From Terriglobales bacterium (GTDB lineage Bacteria > Acidobacteriota > Terriglobia > Terriglobales > Acidobacteriaceae): 64,000 nucleotides of DNA. The notes below the pieces were generated by a model. That model was not told where the DNA came from. It saw nothing but the letters and a program-made list of their open reading frames with translations, and did no database searches. Of the stretch, positions 35,206 to 43,974 are shown piece by piece. Made by a program: the position numbers and the translations under genes. The stretch is from contig JAICXB010000002.1 in NCBI GenBank assembly GCA_025980765.1, positions 120,758-184,757 on the forward strand. Direction: 5' to 3'. Positions within the stretch are counted from its first letter, which is position 1. The number at the start of each line of letters is the position of its first letter.

Positions 35206-35919
35206 ATGAACCGCACAGCTTTCACAGTTTCTGCCCTAGCGGTTGCGGTGTTGCTCTCGTTTGGACTGCATGAAGCGCTGCAGGTTGCGCCCACCGAAGC
35301 CACTATGGGCAACGTGCAGCGGATCTTCTACTATCACGTGCCCTCGTATGCCGCGGCATTCACATTTTTCTTCGTGAACCTGCTCGCCTCGGTGACTTAT
35401 CTGGTCAAGCGCAACACTCCGGCGGCGCGACCCGCAGATGCGGTTGCGGTTTCCGCGGCAGAGTTGGGAGTGATTTTCTGCTCGGTCGGATTAATGACCG
35501 GAATGCTGTGGGCAAAGCCCGTTTGGGGAATTTGGTGGACATGGGATGCGCGCCTGACCAGTACCTTTGTTCTCTGGCTCATTTACGTGAGCTATCTGAT
35601 GCTCCGCCGGCTTTCGGCGGGCGATCAGGCTCCAACATTGGCCGCCGCCCTCGCGATTTTCGGATTCGTCGATGTTCCCATCGTCTACATGTCGATTCGC
35701 TGGTGGCGGACCCAGCATCCGCAGCCGGTCATCTTCGGTGAGCAGGGTTCTGGACTTGATCCGTCGATGGTTCCCGCGCTGCTAATCAATATCGTGGCGT
35801 TTCTTTGCTACGGCGCCATCGTCTTTTGGATTCGTTACAAACTGGAGCGCGCTCGCCAGGAACTGCATGAAGCGCAGGCGCTGCATTCGCTGGAACTCGC
35901 CCGCTCGGAGGCCCGCTGA
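35206..35919 (+). CDS. ccmC: Heme exporter / cytochrome c maturation protein CcmC
   Basis: CcmC handles heme delivery for c-type cytochrome maturation. ATG 35206 gives 237 aa (the track's longer start runs into the repeat). Six hydrophobic helices are visible with the family's tryptophan-rich heme-handling signature WGIWWTWDARLTS and His residues in outward loops (YYHVPSYAAAF, QHPQPVI). It overlaps ccmD by one base. The window's cytochrome c and oxidase genes are plausible clients. Other ccm genes are not in the window. Confidence 0.92.
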   Translation: MNRTAFTVSALAVAVLLSFGLHEALQVAPTEATMGNVQRIFYYHVPSYAAAFTFFFVNLLASVTYLVKRNTPAARPADAVAVSAAELGVIFCSVGLMTGMLWAKPVWGIWWTWDARLTSTFVLWLIYVSYLMLRRLSAGDQAPTLAAALAIFGFVDVPIVYMSIRWWRTQHPQPVIFGEQGSGLDPSMVPALLINIVAFLCYGAIVFWIRYKLERARQELHEAQALHSLELARSEAR

Positions 35920-36065
35920 TGGACACCGCTCGCAGCCTGCATCATCTCTACGCCGCCTACGTGCTCACCTGGTGCGTGCATCTCGGATATGTGATTTATC
36001 TCGTGCGCGGTTATGTGAATTTGAAGCGCGATGCGGCTGAGCTTCGGACCGAACGAAAGAGTTGA
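35919..36065 (+). CDS. ccmD: CcmD-like small membrane protein (missed by the ORF track)
   Basis: The 48-aa protein reads MDTARSLHHLYAAYVLTWCV then one helix continuing to VIYLV and a charged cytoplasmic tail (NLKRDAAELRTERKS). Its ATG overlaps the ccmC stop (TGATG), so it is translationally coupled. A single helix, YAAY-type start and charged tail are typical of CcmD, which helps release holo-CcmE. The assignment rests on position, size and shape. Confidence 0.85.
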   Translation: MDTARSLHHLYAAYVLTWCVHLGYVIYLVRGYVNLKRDAAELRTERKS

Positions 36066-36087
36066 ACAAGCTGGTTCCCTACGCTGC

Positions 36088-36129
36088 TTAAATCAGAACA
36101 CTCGTGTCGAAAAAACTACGATCGCTCAT
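36088..36129 (-). pseudogene. vapC remnant (first 13 codons)
   Basis: ATG 36129 overlaps the end of the antitoxin frame and reads MSDRSFFDTSVLI then TAA. FxDTSVLI is the first motif of PIN-domain VapC toxins, including the first catalytic Asp. The remaining 110 or so residues are gone, and the sequence runs straight into the ccmD 3' end. The toxin is therefore dead. Confidence 0.75.
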
Positions 36130-36345
36130 GAATTTCGTTTCGATCGAAGCGCCAGCCCCGGGAATGACCACGACCTGAGAGACGACGGAACTCCTCAATG
36201 CTTTTTTCTGGGTCATCTCCGCCGGCTAACTTTTGGAGATACTCGCGAACCAGCTGATTCAGGCTCTTCCCCATGGCATCGGCCTTCTTTCGAGCTCGGG
36301 TCACGAGCTGCTCAGCTGCTCGTCGACTGACAAGGTGATATTCAT
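36116..36345 (-). pseudogene. vapB antitoxin broken by an 8-bp tandem duplication
   Basis: The natural start is ATG 36345, which reads MNITLSVDEQL, a typical ribbon-helix-helix antitoxin N-terminus. After that, AGCTGCTC is present twice in tandem (36306-36321, plus-strand sense), shifting the frame to an early TGA. Removing one copy restores MNITLSVDEQLVTRARKKAD...MGKSLNQLVREYLQKLAGG through to the stop at 36116. The track's 87-aa ORF (from TTG 36379) is the downstream frame entered from a spurious start. The vapC start overlaps its 3' end. Confidence 0.8.
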
Positions 36346-36404
36346 TCACACAGTATTCGTGCGCATGGAATATTCGCAAATATTTTATTCGTGCAGGATT
36401 TTCT

Positions 36405-37406
36405 TCACATCAGCGCCAGCCGCGCCGCGCCGATCAGCCCAGCGTCGCTGCCGAGCAGCGCGCGCGTGACCAGAGTGCGCCTCCGCGGGGACTGCTGCTG
36501 GTCTGGTTCGGTAGCGCGATAAACGAACGAGCGCCGGTGCAGTTCTTCGTGCATGGCGGGCGAGAAGGCTTCCCAGGCGCTGGAGACTCCGCCGCCGATC
36601 ACGTACATAGGAAGATTGAGCACGTTTACCAGATCGGCCAGCCCGATGCCCAGCGCGCGTCCAACAGAGCTGAAAATCGCCTTGGCTGATGCGTCGCCCT
36701 GACTGGCGTGCTGAAAGATGAGTTTCGAGCTGAATTCAGGATTCTCACTCATGGCTCGCGCCAGCTCTGGCGCTTTTCCAAAGGCGATTGCTTCCAGTGC
36801 CATGCGCTTCACGGCAGTCGCGGAGGCATATTGTTCGAGGCAGCCGCGGTTCCCACAATTGCACTGTACGCCGTCGGGATAGATGCTGATGTGTCCACAC
36901 TCGGCGGCCATGCCCGTCATCCCGTGCCAGACGCGCCCGTGGAGCACGATGCCTCCGCCGACGCCGGTTCCCAGGGTGAGCATGCAAACCGAATCCACGT
37001 CGCGGGCCGCGCCCAGCCATTTCTCACCGAGTGCGGCAGCATTGGCATCATTCTCGAGAACCACGGTGGCGCCCAATCTGCGTTGAATTTCGTCGCGCAC
37101 GGGATAGTTCTCCCACCCGGGCAGATTGGGAGACTCATGCAGAGTGCCGCTTTCCATGTCGATAATTCCCGGCACCCCAATGCCGATTCCGGCAAATCTG
37201 TATTTGCCGCGGAATTTCTCCTGCAGGATGCGGATCGCATCGCAAATCTCGCCAACGACATAATCGCGTCCGCGCTTGACTTCAGTGTTGGTGGTGATCA
37301 ACTCAAGTTGTTTTCCGCCGGCGTCAACGGCGGCGATACGCAGGTTGGTACCACCCAGGTCCACCCCGATGGCAAACTGCTGCTCAGCCGCTGCGGCAAT
37401 CATCAT
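36405..37406 (-). CDS. ROK-family glucokinase-like sugar kinase
   Basis: The 333-aa protein has the ROK layout: phosphate motif IGVDLGGTNLRIAAVD at the N-terminus, VLENDANAAALGE with the catalytic Asp, LGTGVGGGIV, and the ROK zinc site ECGHISI...CNCGNRGCLEQYAS. There is no N-terminal DNA-binding domain, so it is a kinase rather than a repressor. Glucose is the likely substrate for such proteins but is not proven by the sequence. It is monocistronic by context. Confidence 0.9.
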   Translation of the reverse strand: MMIAAAAEQQFAIGVDLGGTNLRIAAVDAGGKQLELITTNTEVKRGRDYVVGEICDAIRILQEKFRGKYRFAGIGIGVPGIIDMESGTLHESPNLPGWENYPVRDEIQRRLGATVVLENDANAAALGEKWLGAARDVDSVCMLTLGTGVGGGIVLHGRVWHGMTGMAAECGHISIYPDGVQCNCGNRGCLEQYASATAVKRMALEAIAFGKAPELARAMSENPEFSSKLIFQHASQGDASAKAIFSSVGRALGIGLADLVNVLNLPMYVIGGGVSSAWEAFSPAMHEELHRRSFVYRATEPDQQQSPRRRTLVTRALLGSDAGLIGAARLALM

Positions 37407-37522
37407 GGCGCAGCCAGCCTAACATAGACAAATTTCTTGCGACGCGGGAATGCAGCGGGTGAGGAGAAACAAAAATACGTGGATGCGGACGAACCGCGAC
37501 CGCATCCACGTGGGAGTGCACT

Positions 37523-38392
37523 TTAGGAGATTTGACTTGAGGCGTGCGCAAGCACAGCCGCAGCAGACATTCTGGCACCCATCGCTTCAAAGGGCTGCGC
37601 GACCTTGCGGCTCGGCTTCTCGGCATACATGCGCTTGTCCGCACGCGCGATGACTTCGAGGATATTGGCGCCGGGAGTATACGCGCTGATTCCGCAGCTC
37701 AGCGACATCTTCACTTCCGGAGTCGCATACCGCAGGTTCCAATTGGCGACGCGGGTTTGAATCTTTTCCAGCACAAATTGTGCCTGCGCTTCATCGGTGT
37801 TGGGCAATGCCAGCAGGAACTCGTCCCCGCCGTAGCGGAATACGAAATCGGGGGTGCGTACCGAGCTCTTCAGCAGCCGGGCTACCTCGATCAGCAGTTT
37901 GTCCCCGGCCAAATGTCCAGCTTTGGTGTTGACCGCCTTGAAGTCATTCAGGTCGATCATGATAAAAGTGAGAGCGCTGCGATAACGTGTGGCTCGCGCA
38001 ATCTCCTTCTCCAGCATTTCTTCCATACCGCGACGGTTGAATACCTCGGTCAACGGATCGGTAAAGCTGGCATTCTCGGCGAAGACGCCGCGCGCCAGTT
38101 CCTTGGTCAATCTTTGCCGAGTGGATTTCAGCAGCTTGCGCTGGTTGTAGAGGTAGACGTCCGCGAGCAGGACCAAAACCATCAGACCGATGAATAGCTG
38201 CAGCATCGAACCGTTGTGCCAATCCAGAGCTTCCAATTGAAAGCGAAGGTTGGGAAAGATGAGGAGGGCAATGCCGGCCGCCAATGCCTGCAGGATGGCG
38301 AGGCTCATGATCCAAAGTTGGAAATCACGTTCTTCCAAATTGGTGATTTCCCGTTGCGTGCGCTCAATCGATACAACGAAATCCTCATTCAT
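37523..38392 (-). CDS. Membrane-anchored GGDEF diguanylate cyclase
   Basis: The 289-aa protein has two transmembrane helices (about residues 28-50 and 60-85) with little periplasmic sequence, then a short coiled linker and a GGDEF domain with an intact RYGGDEF active site and an RTPD motif just before it, matching the RxxD inhibitory site. It should make c-di-GMP and be product-inhibited. With no sensor domain, input is unclear. The next gene upstream on this strand is an NtrC-type regulator, which might control it; the 302-nt gap between them holds no gene and no sigma-54 site that I could confirm. Confidence 0.9.
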   Translation of the reverse strand: MNEDFVVSIERTQREITNLEERDFQLWIMSLAILQALAAGIALLIFPNLRFQLEALDWHNGSMLQLFIGLMVLVLLADVYLYNQRKLLKSTRQRLTKELARGVFAENASFTDPLTEVFNRRGMEEMLEKEIARATRYRSALTFIMIDLNDFKAVNTKAGHLAGDKLLIEVARLLKSSVRTPDFVFRYGGDEFLLALPNTDEAQAQFVLEKIQTRVANWNLRYATPEVKMSLSCGISAYTPGANILEVIARADKRMYAEKPSRKVAQPFEAMGARMSAAAVLAHASSQIS

Positions 38393-38694
38393 AATGCCTC
38401 AGGGCCGACCCGGATTGTGCAACCTGGAACTCGGTGAATTCTTCAGCAAGCGGAGTTCCCTTTTCGGTACGATGGCCGACGCGGACAGGGGCACCCGCAA
38501 CGGAGTGATTGCAATAGTGTTGGATTGCATAAAAGTCTGACTCCGGCGCGGATTCGCCTGCCGCAATCGAATGAGGGCGTACAAAAACTGGACATCGTTT
38601 CAGAAATTGGACAAGCCAGGGCTCTGCTTCCGGGAATGATGGATAGAGACTCAGCGTGCCGAGTCTCGAAGCAGAGTGACGAACCCTGATTGCG
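38393..38694. other. Gap without a gene
   Basis: This 302-base gap between the diguanylate cyclase and the NtrC-type regulator shows only shadow ORFs. Words like ACTGGACAT and TTGGACAAG recur, but I cannot tie them to a regulator. Confidence 0.5.
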
Positions 38695-40110
38695 CTAGTT
38701 TTCAACTGCCGCATTCGGCTGCCCTCTTAAATCGGAGTCCAGGGCGCCTGCCACGGGTCTGGCGCTCATGTTCGGTCCCGATTTGGAAATGCGGTCCAGC
38801 ATGGCATACAGGGTGGCCCGGCTGATTCCCAGAATTTCAGCGGCGCGTACTTTGCTGCCGTTTACTCGCGCCAGCACACGCTGCAAATGCCGGTTCGCCA
38901 CCTGTTCGAGAGTGGCGAAATCGTCATCGCGATTCAAGCGCAGCTCCTGCAAATGAGCGGGAAAATCGGCGACATCCAGGACCGGCCCGGAGGCCATCAT
39001 GCAAGCATTGCTGATCATGCCTTCGAGCTCCCGAACATTGCCCGGCCAAGGATAGCTGGAGAGCAACTTCTGCGCGCGACGGGTGATTCCGGAAAGATTT
39101 TTCCCGAACTGCTTCGAGAAACGATCAAGAAAGTGCTGTTGCAGCAGGCGCAGGTCTTCGGGGCGCTCACGAAGCGAGGGCGCCGCAATTTCCACCATCG
39201 ACAGCCGGTAGAAAAGGTCTTCGCGGAAGCGACCCTCGCCCACCATCTGCCGCAGATCGCGGTTGGTAGCGGCGACCACCCGCACATCAACAATAATGGG
39301 AGCGGTCGAGCCTACCCGCTGCACCTCCTGATTCTGCAACAGACGCAGGATCTTGGCCTGCATGCTCAAAGACAGCTCGCCAATTTCATCCAGAAACAAC
39401 ACTCCGCCGTTGGCGCTCTCCGCCAATCCCATTTTGTTTTGCATGGCACCGGTAAACGCGCCTTTGGTGTAGCCAAACAACTCACTCTCGAAGAGCGTTT
39501 CCGTGATCGCCGCGCAATTGCACACGACAAACGGCTTTTCTGCCGCTGGGCTGTCGCGATGTAGAGAGCGCGCGACCAGCTCCTTGCCACTGCCGGTCGG
39601 CCCATGGACCAGGACAGTGCGGAAATGGGGCGCAATGCGCCGCACTCGCGAGAACAACTCCAGCATCACGGGACTGCGCCCGATCATGCCGCTGAACTGG
39701 TAAGCCTCAATCAAGCCTTCTTCCGCTTTGGCAGCCCGCCGCCGCTCGCGCGCCATCTCCAGCGTGCGTGCGACGCGCGCGCGCAGCTTTTCTAGCGGCA
39801 TGGGCTTGGTCAGGTAGTCGGAGGCGCCGTTCTGAATGGCCTCCACAGCAAACTCGGTAGAGTAGGCGCCGCTGAGAAGAATCACTTCGATTCCAGGGTC
39901 CTGCGCCAGCAGTCGCTGCAACACCTGCATTCCGCCCATTTTGGGCATCATCAGATCCAAAAAGACGGTTTGCGGACGTTTTTTCGCGGCGATTTCAATC
40001 CCAACGATTGGATCACTGGCCGCGAGCACTTCGACCTCAGATGAGGAGAGAGCTTCCTGCATCAGTTCCAGAACCTGAGGCTCGTCGTCGATAAACAGAA
40101 TTGAGATCAT
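38695..40110 (-). CDS. NtrC-type sigma-54-dependent response regulator
   Basis: The start is ATG 40110 (MISILFIDDEPQ); the track's TTG adds one codon. The product is 471 aa: a receiver domain with FIDDE and phospho-acceptor VFLDLMMPKMGG, an AAA+ domain with Walker A VHGPTGSGKELVA, the sigma-54-contacting loop GYTKGAFTGA and FLDEIGELSL, and a C-terminal Fis-type helix-turn-helix (SKVRAAEILGISRATLYAML). It activates sigma-54 promoters after phosphorylation. No histidine kinase gene is adjacent, so it is an orphan here. Confidence 0.92.
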   Translation of the reverse strand: MISILFIDDEPQVLELMQEALSSSEVEVLAASDPIVGIEIAAKKRPQTVFLDLMMPKMGGMQVLQRLLAQDPGIEVILLSGAYSTEFAVEAIQNGASDYLTKPMPLEKLRARVARTLEMARERRRAAKAEEGLIEAYQFSGMIGRSPVMLELFSRVRRIAPHFRTVLVHGPTGSGKELVARSLHRDSPAAEKPFVVCNCAAITETLFESELFGYTKGAFTGAMQNKMGLAESANGGVLFLDEIGELSLSMQAKILRLLQNQEVQRVGSTAPIIVDVRVVAATNRDLRQMVGEGRFREDLFYRLSMVEIAAPSLRERPEDLRLLQQHFLDRFSKQFGKNLSGITRRAQKLLSSYPWPGNVRELEGMISNACMMASGPVLDVADFPAHLQELRLNRDDDFATLEQVANRHLQRVLARVNGSKVRAAEILGISRATLYAMLDRISKSGPNMSARPVAGALDSDLRGQPNAAVEN

Positions 40111-40629
40111 CAAACACCTGCTCGAAATTTTGTGGACGGGAGTTCCCCATTTACCTCATCGGCAACAGGCGTTTATTTCTTTAGCTGCACCAGAAACGGT
40201 TGCAACCGACTGAAAACAGGAAGCTTTTGGCGGGTATGATTTCGGATTTTGGCGATTTGGAACGAGTAGAACGCCAATAGGCAAGCCGCCAACTGCTTGT
40301 CTTGGCTCTTAACAGCGTTCCAGAATCTGGACACTTCCCGCCTGCCGAAGGTCTGGATATCCGCAAGCGTTTGCGGAATTTACAGCCGTTAAGCTGATTG
40401 GTTATTGCCGTGCTTTTGTCTTCCGCGGCACCGAGCAGCAGAGAGAATCAAGGCTCGCAAACGATAGCCTGCGTCCACGCGAAAATGTCAGCAAAATCGG
40501 CTATTCAGGCGCATCCGGCTGCCTGGTGTTCCAGGCAATGCTAAGGTCGTTCACGCCGAGGGAGAGAACAAACCTAGCTCGAATTAGCAACAATTTGCAG
40601 CGTGCGAGCAGTCTAACGATTGGCAAATC
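40111..40629. other. Gap without a recognised gene
   Basis: About 520 bases between the NtrC-type regulator and a small exported ORF. I see no tRNA, no sigma-54 promoter with correct GG/GC spacing and no array repeat. One short palindromic stretch (CGCAAGCGTTTGCG) lies near 40360. Confidence 0.5.
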
Positions 40630-40971
40630 ATGAGACGGGGAGCGAGAACGGTGATGAAGATGCCACGGTTCAGGGCGAAGCTTCCGGGATTGCTCGTCTT
40701 GGGAATTGCCTTCTTGGCGACTCCCGAAAGCTTACTCTGCCAATCCAGAACCCGTGCCGAGGCGCGCCTTTATATCCGCGTTAATGTCGTCCCCGTGCTT
40801 CAGTCCCAGCCACCCATCCAGCCTCGAACCTCATCCGGAGCCATAACCTTCGATTTGAACAGCCAGCCGACTCAGTTCGATCGCCAATCTTCCACGCATC
40901 AACTCAACGATGAGACCAATCCCCAGAGACAGCCAATAGTCGTCACCACTGTGACCGTTACACCCAGATAG
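40630..40971 (+). CDS. Small exported protein of unknown function
   Basis: The product is 113 aa, or 105 from the internal ATG at 40654. It has an N-terminal signal-like segment (LPGLLVLGIAFLATPESLLC) followed by RLYIRVNVVPVLQSQP and a polar, Thr/Gln-rich tail. The Cys at the end of the hydrophobic segment could be a lipidation site, but the lipobox is poor. I do not recognise the family. The frame is free of overlaps, which supports a real gene moderately. Confidence 0.45.
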   Translation: MRRGARTVMKMPRFRAKLPGLLVLGIAFLATPESLLCQSRTRAEARLYIRVNVVPVLQSQPPIQPRTSSGAITFDLNSQPTQFDRQSSTHQLNDETNPQRQPIVVTTVTVTPR

Positions 40972-41041
40972 CAAGGAGAGCCATAAGCTAGCTTTTCCCG
41001 TCGATCGCGTCGGATGCCAAGCCTCGACTTCACCACCCCCG

Positions 41042-41292
41042 CCTGAGAACAGGGAGAATTTACAGGGAATTTTTCCCCGGCCTCGTTGCAGACGCCATAA
41101 CTTTTGCGTTATCTACTTTGATTGCTAGCAGCTAGAAGCCCTCACCCAAAAGCTGGTTCCGGAAGCTGAGGAAAGGAACAGGAAAAGAACAGGAAGCCTG
41201 TGGAAAAGCGTCTGCGAGGTGCGTCAACACTGACTAGAACTTCATCCGGCGCAAAGATTCACGAAAATAACAGGAAAAGAACAGGGAATTTG
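41042..41292. repeat. GAACAGG repeat element, copy 3
   Basis: The blocks CCTGAGAACAGGG, TACAGGGAATTTTT, CTGAGGAAAGGAACAGG and AAAATAACAGGAAAAGAACA occur in the same order as at 13161-13379. It lies in the gap before the cobalamin riboswitch. Confidence 0.75.
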
Positions 41293-41430
41293 CTTTTTCC
41301 ACAGGCATTGAAATGGCGCTTGGAAGTGAGGCGAGTAGCTTATCGTTTCAAACTGACCCGCTAACGATTTTGACTTTTCTTACGCGCGGCGCATACATTG
41401 AACTCTGCTTTTACAACCTAAGCGATTTGC

Positions 41431-41605
41431 GCGGTCCCGCCTTTTTCGCGGGACCAGGGAAGCGGGTGAGAATCCCGCGCTGCCGCGCAACTGTAAGCGA
41501 GCCAAGGATGCCCAGAACCACTGTCCCATTTGGGGCGGGAAGGGGGCGATCCCGAGCGCCGGTGAAATGTCCGGCGTCCACTCGTAAGCCAGGAGACCGG
41601 CGCAG
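41431..41605 (+). promoter_or_regulatory. Cobalamin riboswitch
   Basis: The leader contains the conserved adenosylcobalamin aptamer blocks in order: a GC hairpin (GGTCCCGCC...GGCGGGACC-like), AGGGAAGCGGGTGAGAATCC, GCTGCCGCGCAACTGTAAGC, and the B12 box AAGCCAGGAGACC at 41586-41598. The receptor gene starts about 43 nt after it, so ligand binding probably lowers translation or transcription of the receptor when B12 is plentiful. The contact with a BtuB-like gene fits. Confidence 0.93.
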
Positions 41606-41647
41606 ACCGTACAACCCAATCCCACTCGCGTGCTCAGGAGGATTGCC

Positions 41648-43846
41648 GTGCGTAAGTCTCTTTCTTTGGTCCTGCTACTGGTCTCGCCCGTGCTGGCGCT
41701 GGCCGCCGATTTCAGCGTTCATGTCAGCGATCCATCGGGAAGCGTCGTCGCTGGCGCCACTGTCTCCGTTTATCAACTCAAGAACAATGCCCTGGTCGCG
41801 TCTTCAGCGACCAGCCCAACTGGCGAGGCCAGATTTCACTCGCTTGCCAGTGGCGATTACCGCGTTCAGGTATTGGCGGTGGGCTTTGCCGAGAGCCTTA
41901 CAGAGAAAACCGTCTCCGGCGATTCTTCAGAAGACATTGTCCTCAAGATCGCCGCACGTCCTGAAACGGTCGTCGTGACCGCAACGGCCACGCCGTTACC
42001 CGCCGACCAGACCGGAGCGCCGGTCGAGACCGTCGACAGCGCGGATCTCACGAATCGCCAGCCGGTCGAGGCCGCCGACGCCATCCGCTATCTTCCCGGA
42101 GCGATCGTCAACGTTGCCGGACGCCGTGGAGGGCTGGGATCGCTGTTTGTCCGCGGTGGTGACTCGCGCTACAACAAAGTGATCGTCGATGGCGTACCGG
42201 TGGACGAAGCCGGCGGCACGTTCGATTTCGGAGTAGTGCCGGTAATCGGCGCCGATCGCATCGAGTTCGTGCGCGGCCCGGAGAGCGTGCTCTACGGCTC
42301 CGATGCGCTCACCAGCGTGGTGCAGATGTTCAGCGCGACTGGGACGACGCGCACTCCGGAACTTACTTTGGGGTCTGACGGTGGAACATTTTCCACGGCG
42401 CACGGATACGCGACCCTCGCCGGGGCCACTGGCCGCTTCGATTACAACCTCTTTGGCGAGCAGTTCAATACTCAAGGCCAGGGCGTCAACGACGACTACT
42501 CGAACTCTGCCGAAGGCGCCAATCTGGGCGCGCGGCTCGCGGCAAATTCCGCGCTGCGCCTGCGCCTCCGACATTCCAATGCGCGCAGCGGCGTGCAGTC
42601 GTTCTTCAACTTCAATGGGCAGCAGCTTATCCCACCCGACAGCGATGAACGCGCCCGCCAGAACAATTTTCTTGCGGACATTTCTCTCAAACTCGATGCG
42701 CCGAAACAGTGGAAGCACAGCATCAGCGGCTACGAGTACCACCACGTTCGCGAAAATCTCGATACCTTCATGGATCCGGGCCGGGCGAACGCATTTGGAA
42801 ATTTTGATTTCCCGTTTTCCAGTTACTTCAACTTCAATCGTGCGGGACTCGCCTACAACGGCGAATACGATCCGCGCCTGTGGGCAAAGACCAACTTCGG
42901 ATACGAATTTGAAGACGAAAACGGATTCATCGGCGACCTGACTGCCCTGCCGCTTACGCACGGTCTGCGCCGGAATCATGCGGTTTACGGCGAGCAGGTC
43001 TTCACCTTTTCTCGATTCTCATTCATTGCCGGCGGCAGATTCATCCACAACGAGAGCTTTGGCAATCGGGGCGTTCCGCGCGCAGCTCTCACGCTGCTTG
43101 CGCTGCGCGGCAATGATGTGTTCAGCGGCACCCGCCTGCGCCTGGCTTATGGAGAAGGCATTAAAGAGCCCAGCTTCGATGAGAGCTTTGGTATCGGCTC
43201 GTTTTTCATCATCGCGAATCCAGATCTGCGTCCGGAGCAGAGCCGCACGCTCGAGGGCGCGATCGTGCAGAACCTGTTCGGTGATCGCTATTCGATATCG
43301 GCCGGGTATTACAACAATCTCTTCCGCAACCAGATTGAGTTCACCTCAAATCCGATGACGTTCATTGGGCAGTTTGTGAATTTGAATCGTTCGCTGGCGC
43401 ATGGCGCGGAGTTCGAGTTCCACGGCCGGCCGACCACTCGGATCAGCGTTGAGGCGTCGTATGTTTATACCTCCAGCCAGGTTCTGCAATCGCCAGTAGC
43501 CAGTGACCCGCTACTGGAAGCAGGAGCGCCGTTGCTACGCCGCCCCAAGCATGCGGGATCGGCAAGCATCAACTACACCGCGGCTCGTTGGGGCGCGAAC
43601 CTGAGTGGAGTGGGAATCGGGCGGCGCACCGACTCAGACTTCCTCGGCCTGGCCACTCCGGCAATCAATCACGCCGCCGGCTACGTCCGTGCTGACGCCA
43701 GTGGCTGGTACCGGCTGCAGCGACACGTCACCGCATACATCGCCATCGAAAATCTGCTGAACAAGCGCTACGAAGAGGCAGCCGGATTCCCCGCTCTCAA
43801 AGCAAACTTCCGCGCGGGACTGAGATTTCGGTTTGGCGGGGAATAG
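41648..43846 (+). CDS. btuB: BtuB-like TonB-dependent receptor
   Basis: GTG 41648 is chosen because AGGAGG lies 6 nt upstream; the track's GTG 41630 would put the ribosome site inside the gene. The 732-aa product has a signal peptide ending LALAAD, an N-terminal carboxypeptidase-regulatory-like beta-sandwich (DPSGSVVAGATVSVYQL, about residues 20-100), a plug domain (RQPVEAADAIRYLPGAIV...RGGDSRYNKVIVDGVPVDE), and a 22-strand-type barrel ending in aromatic RFGGE. The cobalamin riboswitch upstream marks cobalamin or a related corrinoid as the likely substrate. It needs a TonB protein; one is encoded at 48.6 kb. Confidence 0.9.
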   Translation: MRKSLSLVLLLVSPVLALAADFSVHVSDPSGSVVAGATVSVYQLKNNALVASSATSPTGEARFHSLASGDYRVQVLAVGFAESLTEKTVSGDSSEDIVLKIAARPETVVVTATATPLPADQTGAPVETVDSADLTNRQPVEAADAIRYLPGAIVNVAGRRGGLGSLFVRGGDSRYNKVIVDGVPVDEAGGTFDFGVVPVIGADRIEFVRGPESVLYGSDALTSVVQMFSATGTTRTPELTLGSDGGTFSTAHGYATLAGATGRFDYNLFGEQFNTQGQGVNDDYSNSAEGANLGARLAANSALRLRLRHSNARSGVQSFFNFNGQQLIPPDSDERARQNNFLADISLKLDAPKQWKHSISGYEYHHVRENLDTFMDPGRANAFGNFDFPFSSYFNFNRAGLAYNGEYDPRLWAKTNFGYEFEDENGFIGDLTALPLTHGLRRNHAVYGEQVFTFSRFSFIAGGRFIHNESFGNRGVPRAALTLLALRGNDVFSGTRLRLAYGEGIKEPSFDESFGIGSFFIIANPDLRPEQSRTLEGAIVQNLFGDRYSISAGYYNNLFRNQIEFTSNPMTFIGQFVNLNRSLAHGAEFEFHGRPTTRISVEASYVYTSSQVLQSPVASDPLLEAGAPLLRRPKHAGSASINYTAARWGANLSGVGIGRRTDSDFLGLATPAINHAAGYVRADASGWYRLQRHVTAYIAIENLLNKRYEEAAGFPALKANFRAGLRFRFGGE

Positions 43847-43878
43847 AGAGTCTTTTTCACCACGGAGCCAGGGAGAAG

Positions 43879-43974
43879 AAATTTCGTAATTTTGTAATCG
43901 GGTAATTTCGTAATTGAAAGCGTGCTCTGCGGGTTTCAATTACCCAATTACGAAATTACACAATTAGGAAATTA
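43879..43974. repeat. Facing arrays of ATTACGAA/ATTACCCA octamers (copy 4)
   Basis: The left arm (43879-43918) is ATTTCGTAATTTTGTAATCG with GGGTAATTTCG, and the right arm (43937-43974) CAATTACCCAATTACGAAAT and further units. The pyrD stop codon (43972-43974) is at its edge. It lies between the convergent receptor and pyrD genes and could act as a bidirectional terminator. Confidence 0.88.

Noticed and set aside
40111-40629. Sigma-54 promoter near the NtrC-type regulator
   Set aside because: No GG and GC pair with the required 10-nt spacing and good flanks was found.
41313-41978. 221-aa plus-strand ORF
   Set aside because: It runs through the cobalamin riboswitch and then out of frame across the receptor gene.
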